From positions 1,116,001-1,180,000 of the forward strand of contig CBDCCU010000009.1 of the NCBI GenBank assembly GCA_965214955.1: a stretch of DNA of 64,000 nucleotides, written 5' to 3'. The stretch is from Aliikangiella sp965214955 (GTDB lineage Bacteria > Pseudomonadota > Gammaproteobacteria > Enterobacterales > Kangiellaceae). The notes beneath the pieces are model-generated. The model saw only the letters and a list, made by a program, of their open reading frames with translations. It did not search any database and had not been told where the DNA came from. This document shows positions 42,892 to 52,765 of the stretch, in pieces. Made by a program: the position numbers and the translations under genes. Each line of letters starts with the position of its first letter. Within the stretch, counting starts at the first letter, position 1.

Positions 42892-44478
42892 TTGATTTCT
42901 ACAGCCAATATCACCATGCAGTTTGGCGCAAAGCCATTATTTGAAAATATTTCGATTAAATTTGGCGAAGGTAATCGCTACGGTTTGATCGGGGCGAATG
43001 GTTGCGGTAAATCAACCTTTATGAAGATATTATCTGATCAATTAGAGCCATCGGCGGGACAGGTTATTACTGATCCTAACGAACGTATTGGGGTTTTAGG
43101 GCAAGATCAATTTGCTTTTGAAGAATATTCGGTAATTGACACGGTAATCATGGGAAATAAAGCGCTGTGGGAAATTAAACAAGAAAGAGATCGCATTTAT
43201 TCTCTGCCCGAAATGAGCGAAGAAGAAGGCATTAAAGTGGCCGAGTTAGAAGTGCAATTTGCCGAGCTAGATGGCTATACCGCAGAGTCTCGCGCGGGTG
43301 AATTATTGCTTGGATTAGAAATACCTACCGAGCAACATTTTGGCTTAATGAGCGAAGTGGCTCCTGGTTGGAAACTGCGGGTTTTACTTGCCCAAGTGCT
43401 ATTTGCCGATCCCGATATTATGTTGCTCGATGAGCCAACCAATAACCTCGACATCAATACCATTAGATGGCTTGAAGATATTTTAAATCAGCGCCAATCA
43501 ACCATGATTATTATTTCCCATGATCGCCATTTTTTAAATAGTGTTTGCACCCACATGGCAGATTTAGACTATGGCGAGCTAAGATTATTTCATGGTAACT
43601 ACGATGAATATATGACAGCGGCTACTCAAGCCAGAGAAAGAATGTTATCGGATAACGCGAAGAAAAAGGCGCAAATTGCCGAGCTGCAAACCTTTGTTTC
43701 GCGCTTTTCTGCTAACGCTTCAAAAGCCAAACAAGCCACATCGCGGGCTAAACAAATTGAAAAAATTAAGCTCGAAGAAGTAAAACCCTCAAGCCGTCAA
43801 AGCCCGTTTATTCGTTTTACTCAAGAGAAAAAACTCTATCGCTTAGCGCTAGAGCTAGAAAATGTTGCCAATGGTTATGATGCGTTACTTTTCAAAGATT
43901 TAAACCTAATGCTTGAAGTAGGTGAGAAGATGGCGGTTATTGGCACTAATGGGATTGGAAAAACCACATTGTTAAAAACTTTAATGAATGAAGTGCCTGC
44001 AAAATCGGGTGAAGTAAAATGGTCTGAAAATGCCAAAATTGGTTATTACGCCCAAGATCATAACGAAGACTTTGCCAAGGATATTAACTTATTCGACTGG
44101 ATGAGCCAATGGCGTAATGAAGGTGATGACGAGCAAGTGGTGCGCGGCATTTTAGGGCGTATGTTATTCTCGCAAGATGATATTAAAAAATCGGTAACAA
44201 AATTATCGGGCGGCGAAAAAGGCCGCATGATGTTTGGTAAACTGATTATGCAGCAGCCCAATATTTTAATTATGGATGAGCCAACCAATCATATGGATAT
44301 GGAGTCGATTGAAGCATTAAATTTAGCCTTAGAGCACTATGAAGGCACATTAATTTTTGTATCGCACGATAGAGAATTTGTGTCGTCATTAGCCACTAGA
44401 GTTATTGATATGCAAGCGGATAAGTTAGTAAACTTTGAAGGAAAATATGAAGACTATTTAGTATCGCAAGGTATTTAA
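42892..44478 (+). CDS. ybiT: ABC-F protein YbiT
   Basis: Ribosome-associated ABC-F ATPase of 528 residues. Start TTG 42892 has GAGG 7 bp upstream and yields MISTANITMQFGAKPLFENI, matching YbiT N-termini; the first ATG would lie eight codons inside. Two ABC cassettes are visible: GANGCGKSTFMK with APGWKLRVLLAQVLFADPDIMLLDEPTNNLD, and GTNGIGKTTLLK with LSGGEKGRMMFGKLIMQQPNILIMDEPTNHMD. The linker DNAKKKAQIAELQTFVSRFSANASKAKQ is that of YbiT. Highly similar to the E. coli protein. The Cys at GANGCGKS is a mild change. Confidence 0.95.
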   Translation: MISTANITMQFGAKPLFENISIKFGEGNRYGLIGANGCGKSTFMKILSDQLEPSAGQVITDPNERIGVLGQDQFAFEEYSVIDTVIMGNKALWEIKQERDRIYSLPEMSEEEGIKVAELEVQFAELDGYTAESRAGELLLGLEIPTEQHFGLMSEVAPGWKLRVLLAQVLFADPDIMLLDEPTNNLDINTIRWLEDILNQRQSTMIIISHDRHFLNSVCTHMADLDYGELRLFHGNYDEYMTAATQARERMLSDNAKKKAQIAELQTFVSRFSANASKAKQATSRAKQIEKIKLEEVKPSSRQSPFIRFTQEKKLYRLALELENVANGYDALLFKDLNLMLEVGEKMAVIGTNGIGKTTLLKTLMNEVPAKSGEVKWSENAKIGYYAQDHNEDFAKDINLFDWMSQWRNEGDDEQVVRGILGRMLFSQDDIKKSVTKLSGGEKGRMMFGKLIMQQPNILIMDEPTNHMDMESIEALNLALEHYEGTLIFVSHDREFVSSLATRVIDMQADKLVNFEGKYEDYLVSQGI

Positions 44479-44479
44479 T

Positions 44480-44950
44480 ATGGTTAACCTAATAGAAGCA
44501 AGAAGCCCGCAAGAAATTAAAGCCGCAGCGGATCTTTTTAGAGAATACAATACGTTTTTAAATGTAGATTTATGCTTTCAAGGTTTTGAGCAAGAACTGG
44601 CTTCCTTGCCCGGTAAATATGCACCGCCAAAGGGTGAAATTATTTTAGCCGAATATCAAAATGAAATAGTCGGCTGTGTTGCGGTAAGACCATTTGAAGG
44701 TAATATTTGTGAAATGAAAAGGCTTTATGTAAAGCCTAAAGCACAAGGTCTTAAAATAGGTAAACTTTTAACCGAAGCAATTATTAAAAAATCAAAAGCA
44801 TTGGGGTATCAATCTATTCAGCTAGATACTCTTGAAAAGCTTGAAGTTGCATTAAAAATGTATGAAAAAATGGGCTTCAAAACAATGAAACCCTATTATG
44901 AAAATCCGCTTGAACAAGTGGTTTATTTAACTTTAAATTTAGATCAATAA
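44480..44950 (+). CDS. GNAT-family N-acetyltransferase
   Basis: A 156-residue acetyltransferase with CAVRPFEGNICEMKRLYVKPKAQGLKIGKLLTEAIIKKSKALGY holding the acetyl-CoA motif, and LEVALKMYEKMGFKTMKPYYENP at the C-terminus. It begins 1 bp after the ybiT stop. Substrate unknown. Confidence 0.87.
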   Translation: MVNLIEARSPQEIKAAADLFREYNTFLNVDLCFQGFEQELASLPGKYAPPKGEIILAEYQNEIVGCVAVRPFEGNICEMKRLYVKPKAQGLKIGKLLTEAIIKKSKALGYQSIQLDTLEKLEVALKMYEKMGFKTMKPYYENPLEQVVYLTLNLDQ

Positions 44951-44991
44951 TTAGGGGCTTTGTAAGATCAACAGATCCTAAACACTAAGCG

Positions 44992-46284
44992 GGAGTGTTA
45001 GAAATTCTGTGTCATTCAACTAAACTCTTAAAAAAGAGGAATGACACATTATGGAAAAATCATTTGATTTAGAAAAAGCATTAAAAGAATTACAGTCAGG
45101 TAAACCAATAACCGGTAAAGGTGGAGTGCTTACTCCATTGATTAAACAGCTGACTGAAGCGGCTCTCAATGCTGAGCTAGTTGCTCATTTAGACGATGAT
45201 GAGCAACCGAATCGTAAGAATGGCACTACAGCCAAAACAATTAAGTCTTCTCATGGTAATTTTGAACTCAATACGCCTCGTGATCGCGCAGGTAGTTTTG
45301 AGCCGCAAATCATTAAAAAGCATCAAACAACGCTCACTGATGAAATCGAAACGAAAATACTTTCACTTTTTTCTCATGGTATGAGTTACCGAGATATTAC
45401 ACAAAATTTGACCGATTTGTATGGTGTCAACATATCCACTGCAACACTCAGCAGTATTACCGATAAGCTTATTCCTGAGCTTAAAAATTGGCAACAACGG
45501 CCATTAGAAAGCCACTATCCTTTTGTTTGGCTCGATGCCATTCATTATAAAGTGAAAGACCAAGGACGCTATGTTAGCAAGGCCATCTATACCGTTCTCG
45601 GACTAAAACTTGATGGCACAAAAGAGATATTAGGGCTTTACTTATCAGAAAATGAAGGCGCTAATTTCTGGTTATCTGTGCTAACCGACATGAGCCATCG
45701 TGGTGTTCAAGACATTCTCATTGCCTGCGTAGATGGTCTAACAGGCTTTCCTGAAGCGATTAATAGTTGCTATCCTAATACCGAAGTACAGCTTTGCATT
45801 ATTCACCAAATTCGCAACTCGATGAAATATGTGGCTTCAAAAAATCAAAAGACTTTTATGGCTGACTTAAAACCGGTTTATCGTGCTGTTTCCAAACAAG
45901 CGGCTGAGCAAGCGCTCGATGAGTTAGAAACTAAATGGGGCAAACAATATCCTATTGTGCTCAAATCCTGGCGCAGAAAGTGGGATAACTTGTCGGTTTT
46001 CTTTAAATATCCAGAGCCAATACGCAAAGTTATTTACACGACCAATGCAATTGAATCGGTGCACCGCCAGTTTAGAAAACTCACCAAAACCAAAGGCGCA
46101 TTTCCTAATGAAAATAGTCTGCTAAAATTATTGTATTCTGGCATTGGGAATATGACGAAGAAATGGACAATGCCAATCCAAAATTGGAATTTGACATTGT
46201 CGCAACTGGCTATTTATTTTGAAGGTCGTCTTGACGACGTTTTAGATATTTAGCATTCACTGACACAGAATTCTAAACGGTCTC
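44992..46284 (+). mobile_element. IS256-family insertion sequence, 1293 bp
   Basis: Ends are imperfect inverted repeats: left GGAGTGTTAGAAATTCTGTG and right (read inward) GAGACCGTTTAGAATTCTGTG. The 9-bp target duplication CACTAAGCG flanks it at 44983-44991 and 46285-46293, showing recent transposition. It carries one transposase gene. The right duplication lies on the stop codon of the converging chemoreceptor gene. Confidence 0.93.
45051..46253 (+). CDS. IS256-family transposase (mutator type)
   Basis: DDE transposase of 400 residues with the typical N-terminus GKPITGKGGVLTPLIKQLTEAALNAELVAHLD, the target motif WLDAIHYKVKD containing the first Asp, VDGLTGFPEAINSCYPNTEVQLCIIHQIRNS with the second Asp, and the terminal TNAIESVHRQFRKLTKTKGAFPNE containing the catalytic Glu. 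It is intact, so the element may be active. Confidence 0.95.
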   Translation: MEKSFDLEKALKELQSGKPITGKGGVLTPLIKQLTEAALNAELVAHLDDDEQPNRKNGTTAKTIKSSHGNFELNTPRDRAGSFEPQIIKKHQTTLTDEIETKILSLFSHGMSYRDITQNLTDLYGVNISTATLSSITDKLIPELKNWQQRPLESHYPFVWLDAIHYKVKDQGRYVSKAIYTVLGLKLDGTKEILGLYLSENEGANFWLSVLTDMSHRGVQDILIACVDGLTGFPEAINSCYPNTEVQLCIIHQIRNSMKYVASKNQKTFMADLKPVYRAVSKQAAEQALDELETKWGKQYPIVLKSWRRKWDNLSVFFKYPEPIRKVIYTTNAIESVHRQFRKLTKTKGAFPNENSLLKLLYSGIGNMTKKWTMPIQNWNLTLSQLAIYFEGRLDDVLDI

Positions 46285-46286
46285 CA

Positions 46287-47606
46287 CTAAGCGACATTTT
46301 TTATTTCTATTTCATTTGCTGATTGATGAGCAGAGTCTAATAAACCTTCTATTTTACGCATATCCTCTAGTTGATCATTTAACTTAACAGCAAGATCGGT
46401 TAGCTCTTTTGCAGAAGCTGAAGTTTGCTCTGCCGAAGTTGCTGTTGAATGAACCACTTCTTCAATTTCAGACATACCTTGATTAATTTGGCTTAAGCCT
46501 TCAGCTTGGTTTTGAGAAGCATTATCTATCGCTTTAACCGTATCTGATATATCAACAATTTGCTCGGCAATTTGGCCTAAAGCAGAAACACATTTTTGCG
46601 ATATATCACTACCTTTATTAACATTTTCAACTGAGCTTTGAATATACTCTGCTGACTCATTAGCTGCCTTGGTGCTTCTTTCGGCTAACTGTCTTACTTC
46701 ATCTGCCACAACCGCAAAACCTCTTCCTTGTTCACCCGCTCTAGCGGCTTCTATTGAAGCATTAAGAGCAAGTAAATTAGTTTGTGAGGCAATTTCGTTA
46801 ATAACGCTAATAATTTCTCTAATAGCATCACTTGATTGAGTAATTTTAGTCATGGCATTTTCAAGTTCGTGCATTTCTGCAACGGCGGTATTTGCGGCAT
46901 CTTGAGCTTGCAGAGAAACATCGCTTGCTTTAGTTGCTCTGCTTGCGTTGTCGGAGGCTTGAGATAATATTTCATTGACCGAACTGCCAATTTGAGTGAT
47001 AGAGGCTGCCTGCTGAGAAGAGCCTACGGTTAAGGCGTGGCTTGCATCATTTAGGTTGTTGGCACCATTGGCTAAACTATCGCTAATTTCATCAACATCA
47101 TGATATACGCTTTTTAACGCCACTTTTTCTGATATTTCTTGAACAATTTCTATATGCCCCATTTTTTTACCGTTAAGATCGGTAAGATAGCTTGTAAATA
47201 CTTTAAAATCTTTATCCCATTGGTTGAAAAAAGTGTGTTCATTTCCGCCCCGAAGACAGGTTATTCCACAATCTTCTGTTTTGCAGATATTAGCCCCCCA
47301 GTTGTGACATTGTTGCCCTAAAACATCTTCTCTTTTTACCCCTAAAGGTTCGGTGGCGGCTTTATTAACGAAGGTCCAATTCATATCCATATCGGTTACC
47401 GAAATAGGCTGCGGGAAAGCATCAATAATTTGTTCGTAAAAGTAGTGTTTTTCGTTAGCTGATTTGTTTAGTTTGAAGATTAAAAGACTAACCATAGCTA
47501 ATAGTGCAACCAAACTAAAAGCAATGGGATTTTTTATACTGATGGATAAAGCAATAATTATGCTAATAGCACAAAAGGTCATAGTAAGTTTAAAAATATT
47601 GTCCAT
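46287..47606 (-). CDS. Methyl-accepting chemotaxis protein with PAS domain
   Basis: About 439 residues. Two N-terminal hydrophobic helices are followed by a PAS domain (YEQIIDAFPQPISVTDMDMNWTFVNKAATEPLG) with Cys-rich inserts (HNWGANICKTEDCGITCLRGG), then a methyl-accepting signalling domain with the hairpin core ASQTNLLALNASIEAARAGEQGRGFAVVADEVRQLAERS. ATG 47606 has AGGAG upstream and starts MDNIFKLT; the longer ORF start at 47654 has no such site. The Cys-rich insert hints at redox or heme sensing. The stop codon is contained in the IS256 target duplication. Confidence 0.9.
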   Translation of the reverse strand: MDNIFKLTMTFCAISIIIALSISIKNPIAFSLVALLAMVSLLIFKLNKSANEKHYFYEQIIDAFPQPISVTDMDMNWTFVNKAATEPLGVKREDVLGQQCHNWGANICKTEDCGITCLRGGNEHTFFNQWDKDFKVFTSYLTDLNGKKMGHIEIVQEISEKVALKSVYHDVDEISDSLANGANNLNDASHALTVGSSQQAASITQIGSSVNEILSQASDNASRATKASDVSLQAQDAANTAVAEMHELENAMTKITQSSDAIREIISVINEIASQTNLLALNASIEAARAGEQGRGFAVVADEVRQLAERSTKAANESAEYIQSSVENVNKGSDISQKCVSALGQIAEQIVDISDTVKAIDNASQNQAEGLSQINQGMSEIEEVVHSTATSAEQTSASAKELTDLAVKLNDQLEDMRKIEGLLDSAHQSANEIEIKNVA

Positions 47607-47757
47607 GAAGTTACTCCTAAACGCTAATGCTTGAGACGGTTTAGAAAAGATCAACCGCTCTTAATATTTAAAAAAATAATAACAATAGCCTAGTCGATTT
47701 TTATTGGAGCAGAGTTTAAGTTTAGTTTTTATAACATTATTTTATTAATAATGGTTT

Positions 47758-49677
47758 TTATAGCTTGAATTTTTCCACAAGAGCTGACATTTCATCAGAA
47801 AGCGCTTTTAAGTTAGCAATTTCTTTTTGATCTTTTTCAGAAACCTGATGAAGCTCGTTCGCAAGCTCCGCAATAGTAACAGCAGACTCATTAATGTGAT
47901 TAATTACTTGAGACTGCTCTTCGGTTGAAGTAGCCGTTTGGAAGTTTCTTTCTTGAATATGGTCAAATTTTTCTTTAATAGCAACTAAGGACTCACTCGC
48001 TTGCTCGGCATTTTCAACCACACTATTGCTTGAATGAGAGGCCGATTGAATGGCGTCTTTTGATTGATTTGCCGATGTTTGAAGTTGTTTGATTTGTTGC
48101 AATATTTCTTCGGTTGATTCTTTGGTTTTATTGGCTAAGCTTCTCACTTCATCTGCCACAACTGCAAAGCCACGCCCTTGTTCACCTGCTCTAGCGGCTT
48201 CAATAGCAGCATTGAGAGCTAAAAGGTTGGTTTGTTCGCTTATGTTGCTAATAACATCAACCACTGAATTGATAGAATCTGTTTTTTGGTTAAGATCATT
48301 AATAACCAATTCCGTCTGTTGCATAGAGCTAGCTAGTTGTCCCATAATTTTTGTAGTTTCGGCAACTCTATCTGAAGAATGTGCGGCCTCTTTAACTGCT
48401 GTGGTGGTATCACTAGCGGTTGACTGAGCTACGGATGAAACTTCTGCAATAGTTTGCCCCATTTCGGTTATAGCTGACACAACTTGATCAGTGTGTTCTC
48501 GTTGGGATGAGGCAAAGCTAACTGTCTGTTTTGATGATTCTATTAGCGCATAAATACTGGATGAAAGCTTGGTTTGTGATTGGCGGATTTGTCCTATCAG
48601 CTCACCTACTTTGGCAATAATTCCATTAAAGCCTGTAGCTAACATGCCAAGTTCGTCATCTGTATCTTGGTTGAGTCTTTGGGTTAAATCACCACCTGCA
48701 CCTGACATTTCAATTAGTCGATTGCCAACATCTTTAATGGCGTTAGTTATTTTTGTGATAGCTAAATAAATAATAAATAAAGAAATCAAAGCGATAATAA
48801 AATTTAACAAAACAGAAAAAGCGATAGCTTCAACAACAGGATCAGTTATTTCTGATTTTGGAAGCAATGTTATTAATGTCCACCCTAAATTCTTTAATGG
48901 TAAGCTAGCAATATAATAGTCTTCGTTATTTTTTGTAAATGAGCTTACTTGATTTGATGATTTTGAAGATAAAGTGCTTTGTAATTCCTTATATTCATTA
49001 AGTTCAAATATATTTTTTTGAAGTAGGTTAGGATCTCGATGAGCAGTGATCATGCCTTTATTGTCTATTAAGAAAGCATAACCATTTTTACCGACATGGT
49101 TAGAAGTGACAATATTGCTAATTGAAGATATATCGTAGCCAAGCCCTGCAACAGCAATAGGTATACCGTTTTGTTTAACCTTTACATTAATAAATGCGGT
49201 TAAATTATTGGTTGCTTCGTCGATATTAATAAAAATTTGATAAGGTTTATCATCATTTAAAAAATCGTAAAACCATTGATCTCTTGGATTATCTTCTGAA
49301 ACTGTTTTTAGAATACCCGTATCAATATAATAATTTCCAGTAGTTTTAGAAACCCAAAATATTGCAGATGAATTATTGGCAGCTTTAAACTTGGATAAAT
49401 ACGCTTGAATCTCGGTTAATTTGTCAGCAGGCTCACCAGATTTTGCCCACTGTAATAGAAAATTATTATGAGAAATTGACTGAGAAAGGCTAATTGGTGT
49501 ATTGAGCTCTGCTCTAATATTCGCTTCAATTTTTCCCAATAAATTAGGTAAATAAGACTTTTCATTAAAGTTCGAAAATAAATTTGAAAACTGGTAGTTA
49601 TTAACCGCAGATGAAACTATCGAGGTAATAATTAGAGCCAAAGTCATTGAGCCTAAAAGTTTTTTCCGAATTGTCAT
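47758..49677 (-). CDS. Methyl-accepting chemotaxis protein with periplasmic dCache sensor
   Basis: A 639-residue chemoreceptor. An N-terminal helix is followed by a periplasmic dCache domain (GYAFLIDNKGMITAHRDPNLLQKNIFEL, NNEDYYIASLPLKNLGWTLITLLPKSEI), a second helix, a HAMP domain with GAGGDLTQRLNQDTDDELGMLATGFN and the cytoplasmic signalling domain with SEQTNLLALNAAIEAARAGEQGRGFAVVADEVRSLANKTKEST. The ligand is not predictable but dCache domains often bind amino acids or organic acids. Confidence 0.93.
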   Translation of the reverse strand: MTIRKKLLGSMTLALIITSIVSSAVNNYQFSNLFSNFNEKSYLPNLLGKIEANIRAELNTPISLSQSISHNNFLLQWAKSGEPADKLTEIQAYLSKFKAANNSSAIFWVSKTTGNYYIDTGILKTVSEDNPRDQWFYDFLNDDKPYQIFINIDEATNNLTAFINVKVKQNGIPIAVAGLGYDISSISNIVTSNHVGKNGYAFLIDNKGMITAHRDPNLLQKNIFELNEYKELQSTLSSKSSNQVSSFTKNNEDYYIASLPLKNLGWTLITLLPKSEITDPVVEAIAFSVLLNFIIALISLFIIYLAITKITNAIKDVGNRLIEMSGAGGDLTQRLNQDTDDELGMLATGFNGIIAKVGELIGQIRQSQTKLSSSIYALIESSKQTVSFASSQREHTDQVVSAITEMGQTIAEVSSVAQSTASDTTTAVKEAAHSSDRVAETTKIMGQLASSMQQTELVINDLNQKTDSINSVVDVISNISEQTNLLALNAAIEAARAGEQGRGFAVVADEVRSLANKTKESTEEILQQIKQLQTSANQSKDAIQSASHSSNSVVENAEQASESLVAIKEKFDHIQERNFQTATSTEEQSQVINHINESAVTIAELANELHQVSEKDQKEIANLKALSDEMSALVEKFKL

Positions 49678-49897
49678 AAAAATACCTAGAGAAAATAGTT
49701 TATTAATGATTAATTATAGTCCGTTAAAATTAATTCTGGTTTAGTAGAGTTTAGATGAAAAAAATCAAAAAATAGTTTTTTTATTTTATTTACACTGTTA
49801 GCGGTGTTAATCAAACCAAATATGAAGAACTTGTACTAATATTAACTATACTCGTTCTCCTCGAACAGCCTTAGTAAATTGGTGTTAAAGGATTTTT

Positions 49898-50947
49898 ATG
49901 AAAAAACTTATTTTATTTGCAAGTTTAATGTCTTCCTCTTGTATGGCTATAGAGTCTAGCGGTGCTTTAACTGGCTTCTATTTATCAACATCTGAAAGTA
50001 GTGTAGATAACGAATTTATTGGGGTATTGGATTTTGATCTAGAGGGTGAGCTTGGTAAAGGCAAATGGCATATTTATATTGAAGGTACTTCTACTAGTAA
50101 AGCAGGCAAAATTACTAGCATTTATGGCGAATCGCTAGCGGATGCTGGCGGGGCGGCGGATTCCGACGGTGATGGTCGCATTCAAATTTCAAATATTGAA
50201 TATTATTTACCAGTGGGTAGTGGCGAACTGGTTATGGGCATTCTTTATCCCTCTGGCTTTACAGAATCTGGCGATTGGAGCAATGATGAAACGACCCAAT
50301 TTGTTTCTAGCGCTTTCGTTAATATTCAAACTAGTGGCGCGCCTGATTATGCGTTAGGTATTGGCTATATGGCTGATATTAACGAGCAGCTTTCTTATTC
50401 GCTTTTATTATCTCAAGCGCAAGGCTTGGGTGATTTAGATGCTAAATATTCAACACTTTTTGATGAAGTGGATGACTATTTTATGTCTGCCGAATGGGTT
50501 TGGAAAAATGATGCAATTTCTTTTCATACTTCCATTTGGGGAACCACTTTAGATAGCTCAACGATTAATGGTGATAGTGAACAAAATTATGGGGTAAATC
50601 TATCATTAGGTTATGAAAATAGTTTTGGTTTTTGGTTATTAAGATACGGCACAGCCAATGACAGTGTGAGTGAAATTAGTGACTTTATTGGTGTGTCTTA
50701 TCAAAAAAACTTAGAGCATTGGGCAATGGGATTTGGCTATAGTCAATCAATGGTGAGTAGCGACTTAAAAAGTGCCGAAGGTGCCGATGATACTAGCCAG
50801 TTTGAAGCCTATGTTAAATATCATGTAGTAGAAAATTTTCATCTCACCGCATCATTACAAAAAATTAATAATAGTAATTTAGGACTATTAGAAGCTGTTG
50901 AAAATGATCCTAATATTTTTACTCTTAGAGCCAGTTATGAATTTTAA
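49898..50947 (+). CDS. Outer-membrane beta-barrel protein, porin-like
   Basis: A 349-residue secreted protein with signal (ILFASLMSSSCMAIESS) and alternating beta-strand pattern ending with Phe (LRASYEF). A loop with calcium-type residues GGAADSDGDGRIQ follows the second strand. It resembles carbohydrate-selective porins (OprB-like) in pattern, but I cannot place it in a family. It lies 42 bp before a chemoreceptor gene, so a shared role in sensing and uptake of one nutrient is possible. Confidence 0.7.
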   Translation: MKKLILFASLMSSSCMAIESSGALTGFYLSTSESSVDNEFIGVLDFDLEGELGKGKWHIYIEGTSTSKAGKITSIYGESLADAGGAADSDGDGRIQISNIEYYLPVGSGELVMGILYPSGFTESGDWSNDETTQFVSSAFVNIQTSGAPDYALGIGYMADINEQLSYSLLLSQAQGLGDLDAKYSTLFDEVDDYFMSAEWVWKNDAISFHTSIWGTTLDSSTINGDSEQNYGVNLSLGYENSFGFWLLRYGTANDSVSEISDFIGVSYQKNLEHWAMGFGYSQSMVSSDLKSAEGADDTSQFEAYVKYHVVENFHLTASLQKINNSNLGLLEAVENDPNIFTLRASYEF

Positions 50948-50989
50948 GTAAGAAGTTTTAAGCAAGAATTATTACATGAGGATAAAGCA

Positions 50990-52624
50990 GTGAAATTTTT
51001 AAGGAAATTTAAAATATCAATTAAGATCCCTATTGCGATCAGCATTTTTGGTATTGCATTATTAGTGTTAACTTTAATATCCATTAATTCAATGTCGGGC
51101 ATTAATGCTGGTGGACAAGTTATCTATGATAATTATTTTAGTAGCGTAATAGATCTTACCGAAATAAGAAAGCAGTCTTACGAAAAACTGTTATGGATTA
51201 AACGACATATTATTTCTAAAGATGATCAGCAGATGTATTCGGCTGAAGAGCAAATTAAAAACTCAAGCAATAAATTACAGCAAGCCATCGAAGGCTTTAA
51301 GAAAACATTAGATGCGGGTGAAGAAACTCGTTTGTTTGAAGTGTTTCTGAGTGATTTAAATAAACTTAACTTGCTTCAAGAAAAAATACTCGCTTTGAGT
51401 CGTACTAACGGTGGTGATGTAGAAGCCGATAGTATTACCGATGGTGAATACTTTACTTTATTTGTGAATATTCAAAAGCAAATTGAAGCGATGGTGCAAA
51501 CCAATGTTGATGGTGGGGAAGAAGAGTATTCAGGTAATCAAGATAATTATGATAATTCTAAATTATTTTTAGTAATTTTAGCAGTAATCTCTATTTTAGT
51601 TGGATCTATATTGTCTTTTGGTATTGTTAAATCGGTTCAAAAACCAATTGATGAACTGCAAGATAATATCTCACACATTGTTACCACTAAAGATTTAACT
51701 CGACAGTTATCAACACAAGGCAAAGATGAAATAACAGAGGTTAACAAGTCGGTTAATCGTTTGGTTGAATCATTAATTAATATTATTAATGATACTCAGT
51801 CGTCACTGAATATCTTGTCAGAAGAATCAAGTAGTTTAGAAAAAATTACCGTTGATAACTCGGCTTTTGCTAATAATATTTCTGAAAAATTAGGTCATGT
51901 TAATCATTCTGCCGAAGAGATCTCTTCATCAATTCAAGATATTTCTCAAAATGCCGCAACCGCCGCAACGGCGGCTAATGATGTTGATGAACAGGCGTCA
52001 AGTGGTAAGCAAACTCAAGTCAACAATATGAGTGCAATTGAAAATTTAAAGACTAATATGAAAGAGGCTAGCAGTTCAATTTCGGAAGCAGAAACTAAAA
52101 GCGAAGATATTGGTAGCATTTTAGATGTGATTAAAAATATTGCCGATCAAACAAACTTGCTAGCATTAAACGCAGCCATTGAGGCAGCAAGAGCTGGTGA
52201 GCAAGGTCGAGGTTTTGCGGTAGTTGCCGACGAAGTAAGAACGCTTGCTCAAAAAACACAAGATTCTATTTCTGAAATTCATGCCTCAATAGAAGCGGTA
52301 CAAGCCGCCACTAATGGTGCAGTAAGTCAAGTGAAAGAAAGTGAACAATCGTTAGAAGAAAGTTATCAATTATCGCAAGACTCCGAGCAATCATTGAATG
52401 CCATTGCCCAAAGTATTGAAAATATGAAATCAATGAATGAACAAATTGCTACGGCCTCAGAACAACAAAATGCGGTAATGGTGAATATTAATGCTTCGGT
52501 TACCTCAGCTTATGAAGCGGGTGAACAAGTTCAAAGTTCATCAGAAGAGTTACAAAAAATATCCACTCAAATTTCTGGTGTGATCGAAAACTTTAGGGTA
52601 ACTATTGCTAAATATAAAGTTTAG
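50990..52624 (+). CDS. Methyl-accepting chemotaxis protein with 4-helix-bundle sensor
   Basis: A 544-residue chemoreceptor starting at GTG 50990 with a GAGG ribosome-binding sequence upstream. An N-terminal helix (IPIAISIFGIALLVLTLISI), a periplasmic four-helix bundle (4HB_MCP-like), a second helix (LFLVILAVISILVGSILSFGIV), HAMP (KPIDELQDNISHIVTTKDLTRQLSTQGKDEITEVNKSVNRLV) and the signalling domain with ADQTNLLALNAAIEAARAGEQGRGFAVVADEVRTLAQKTQ. Confidence 0.92.
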   Translation: MKFLRKFKISIKIPIAISIFGIALLVLTLISINSMSGINAGGQVIYDNYFSSVIDLTEIRKQSYEKLLWIKRHIISKDDQQMYSAEEQIKNSSNKLQQAIEGFKKTLDAGEETRLFEVFLSDLNKLNLLQEKILALSRTNGGDVEADSITDGEYFTLFVNIQKQIEAMVQTNVDGGEEEYSGNQDNYDNSKLFLVILAVISILVGSILSFGIVKSVQKPIDELQDNISHIVTTKDLTRQLSTQGKDEITEVNKSVNRLVESLINIINDTQSSLNILSEESSSLEKITVDNSAFANNISEKLGHVNHSAEEISSSIQDISQNAATAATAANDVDEQASSGKQTQVNNMSAIENLKTNMKEASSSISEAETKSEDIGSILDVIKNIADQTNLLALNAAIEAARAGEQGRGFAVVADEVRTLAQKTQDSISEIHASIEAVQAATNGAVSQVKESEQSLEESYQLSQDSEQSLNAIAQSIENMKSMNEQIATASEQQNAVMVNINASVTSAYEAGEQVQSSSEELQKISTQISGVIENFRVTIAKYKV

Positions 52625-52656
52625 GTTGTGATCCGTTTATTAATCAATTCAAATCA

Positions 52657-52680
52657 CTACTGACACTATGTTGTCAGTAG
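52657..52680. repeat. Inverted repeat CTACTGACA-N6-TGTCAGTAG
   Basis: Perfect 9-bp arms with a 6-base loop between the chemoreceptor and VOC genes. No T-run follows, so it may be a transcript-stabilising hairpin or an operator rather than a terminator. Confidence 0.6.
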
Positions 52681-52765
52681 CCCTGTATTAAACTCTCTAC
52701 TCCATTTAGATCTGTTGTTCTATTAAATAGACCCTAATAAACACTAAAACTAGAGAGAAAAAATA

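Noticed and set aside
48089..48427. 112-residue plus-strand frame inside the dCache chemoreceptor gene
   Set aside because: It mirrors the conserved signalling domain on the other strand; the high conservation of that domain keeps the antisense frame open.
49845..49870. TATACTCGTTCTCC as another MITE copy
   Set aside because: It matches only about 14 bases of the terminal repeat and then diverges, too short to claim as an element.
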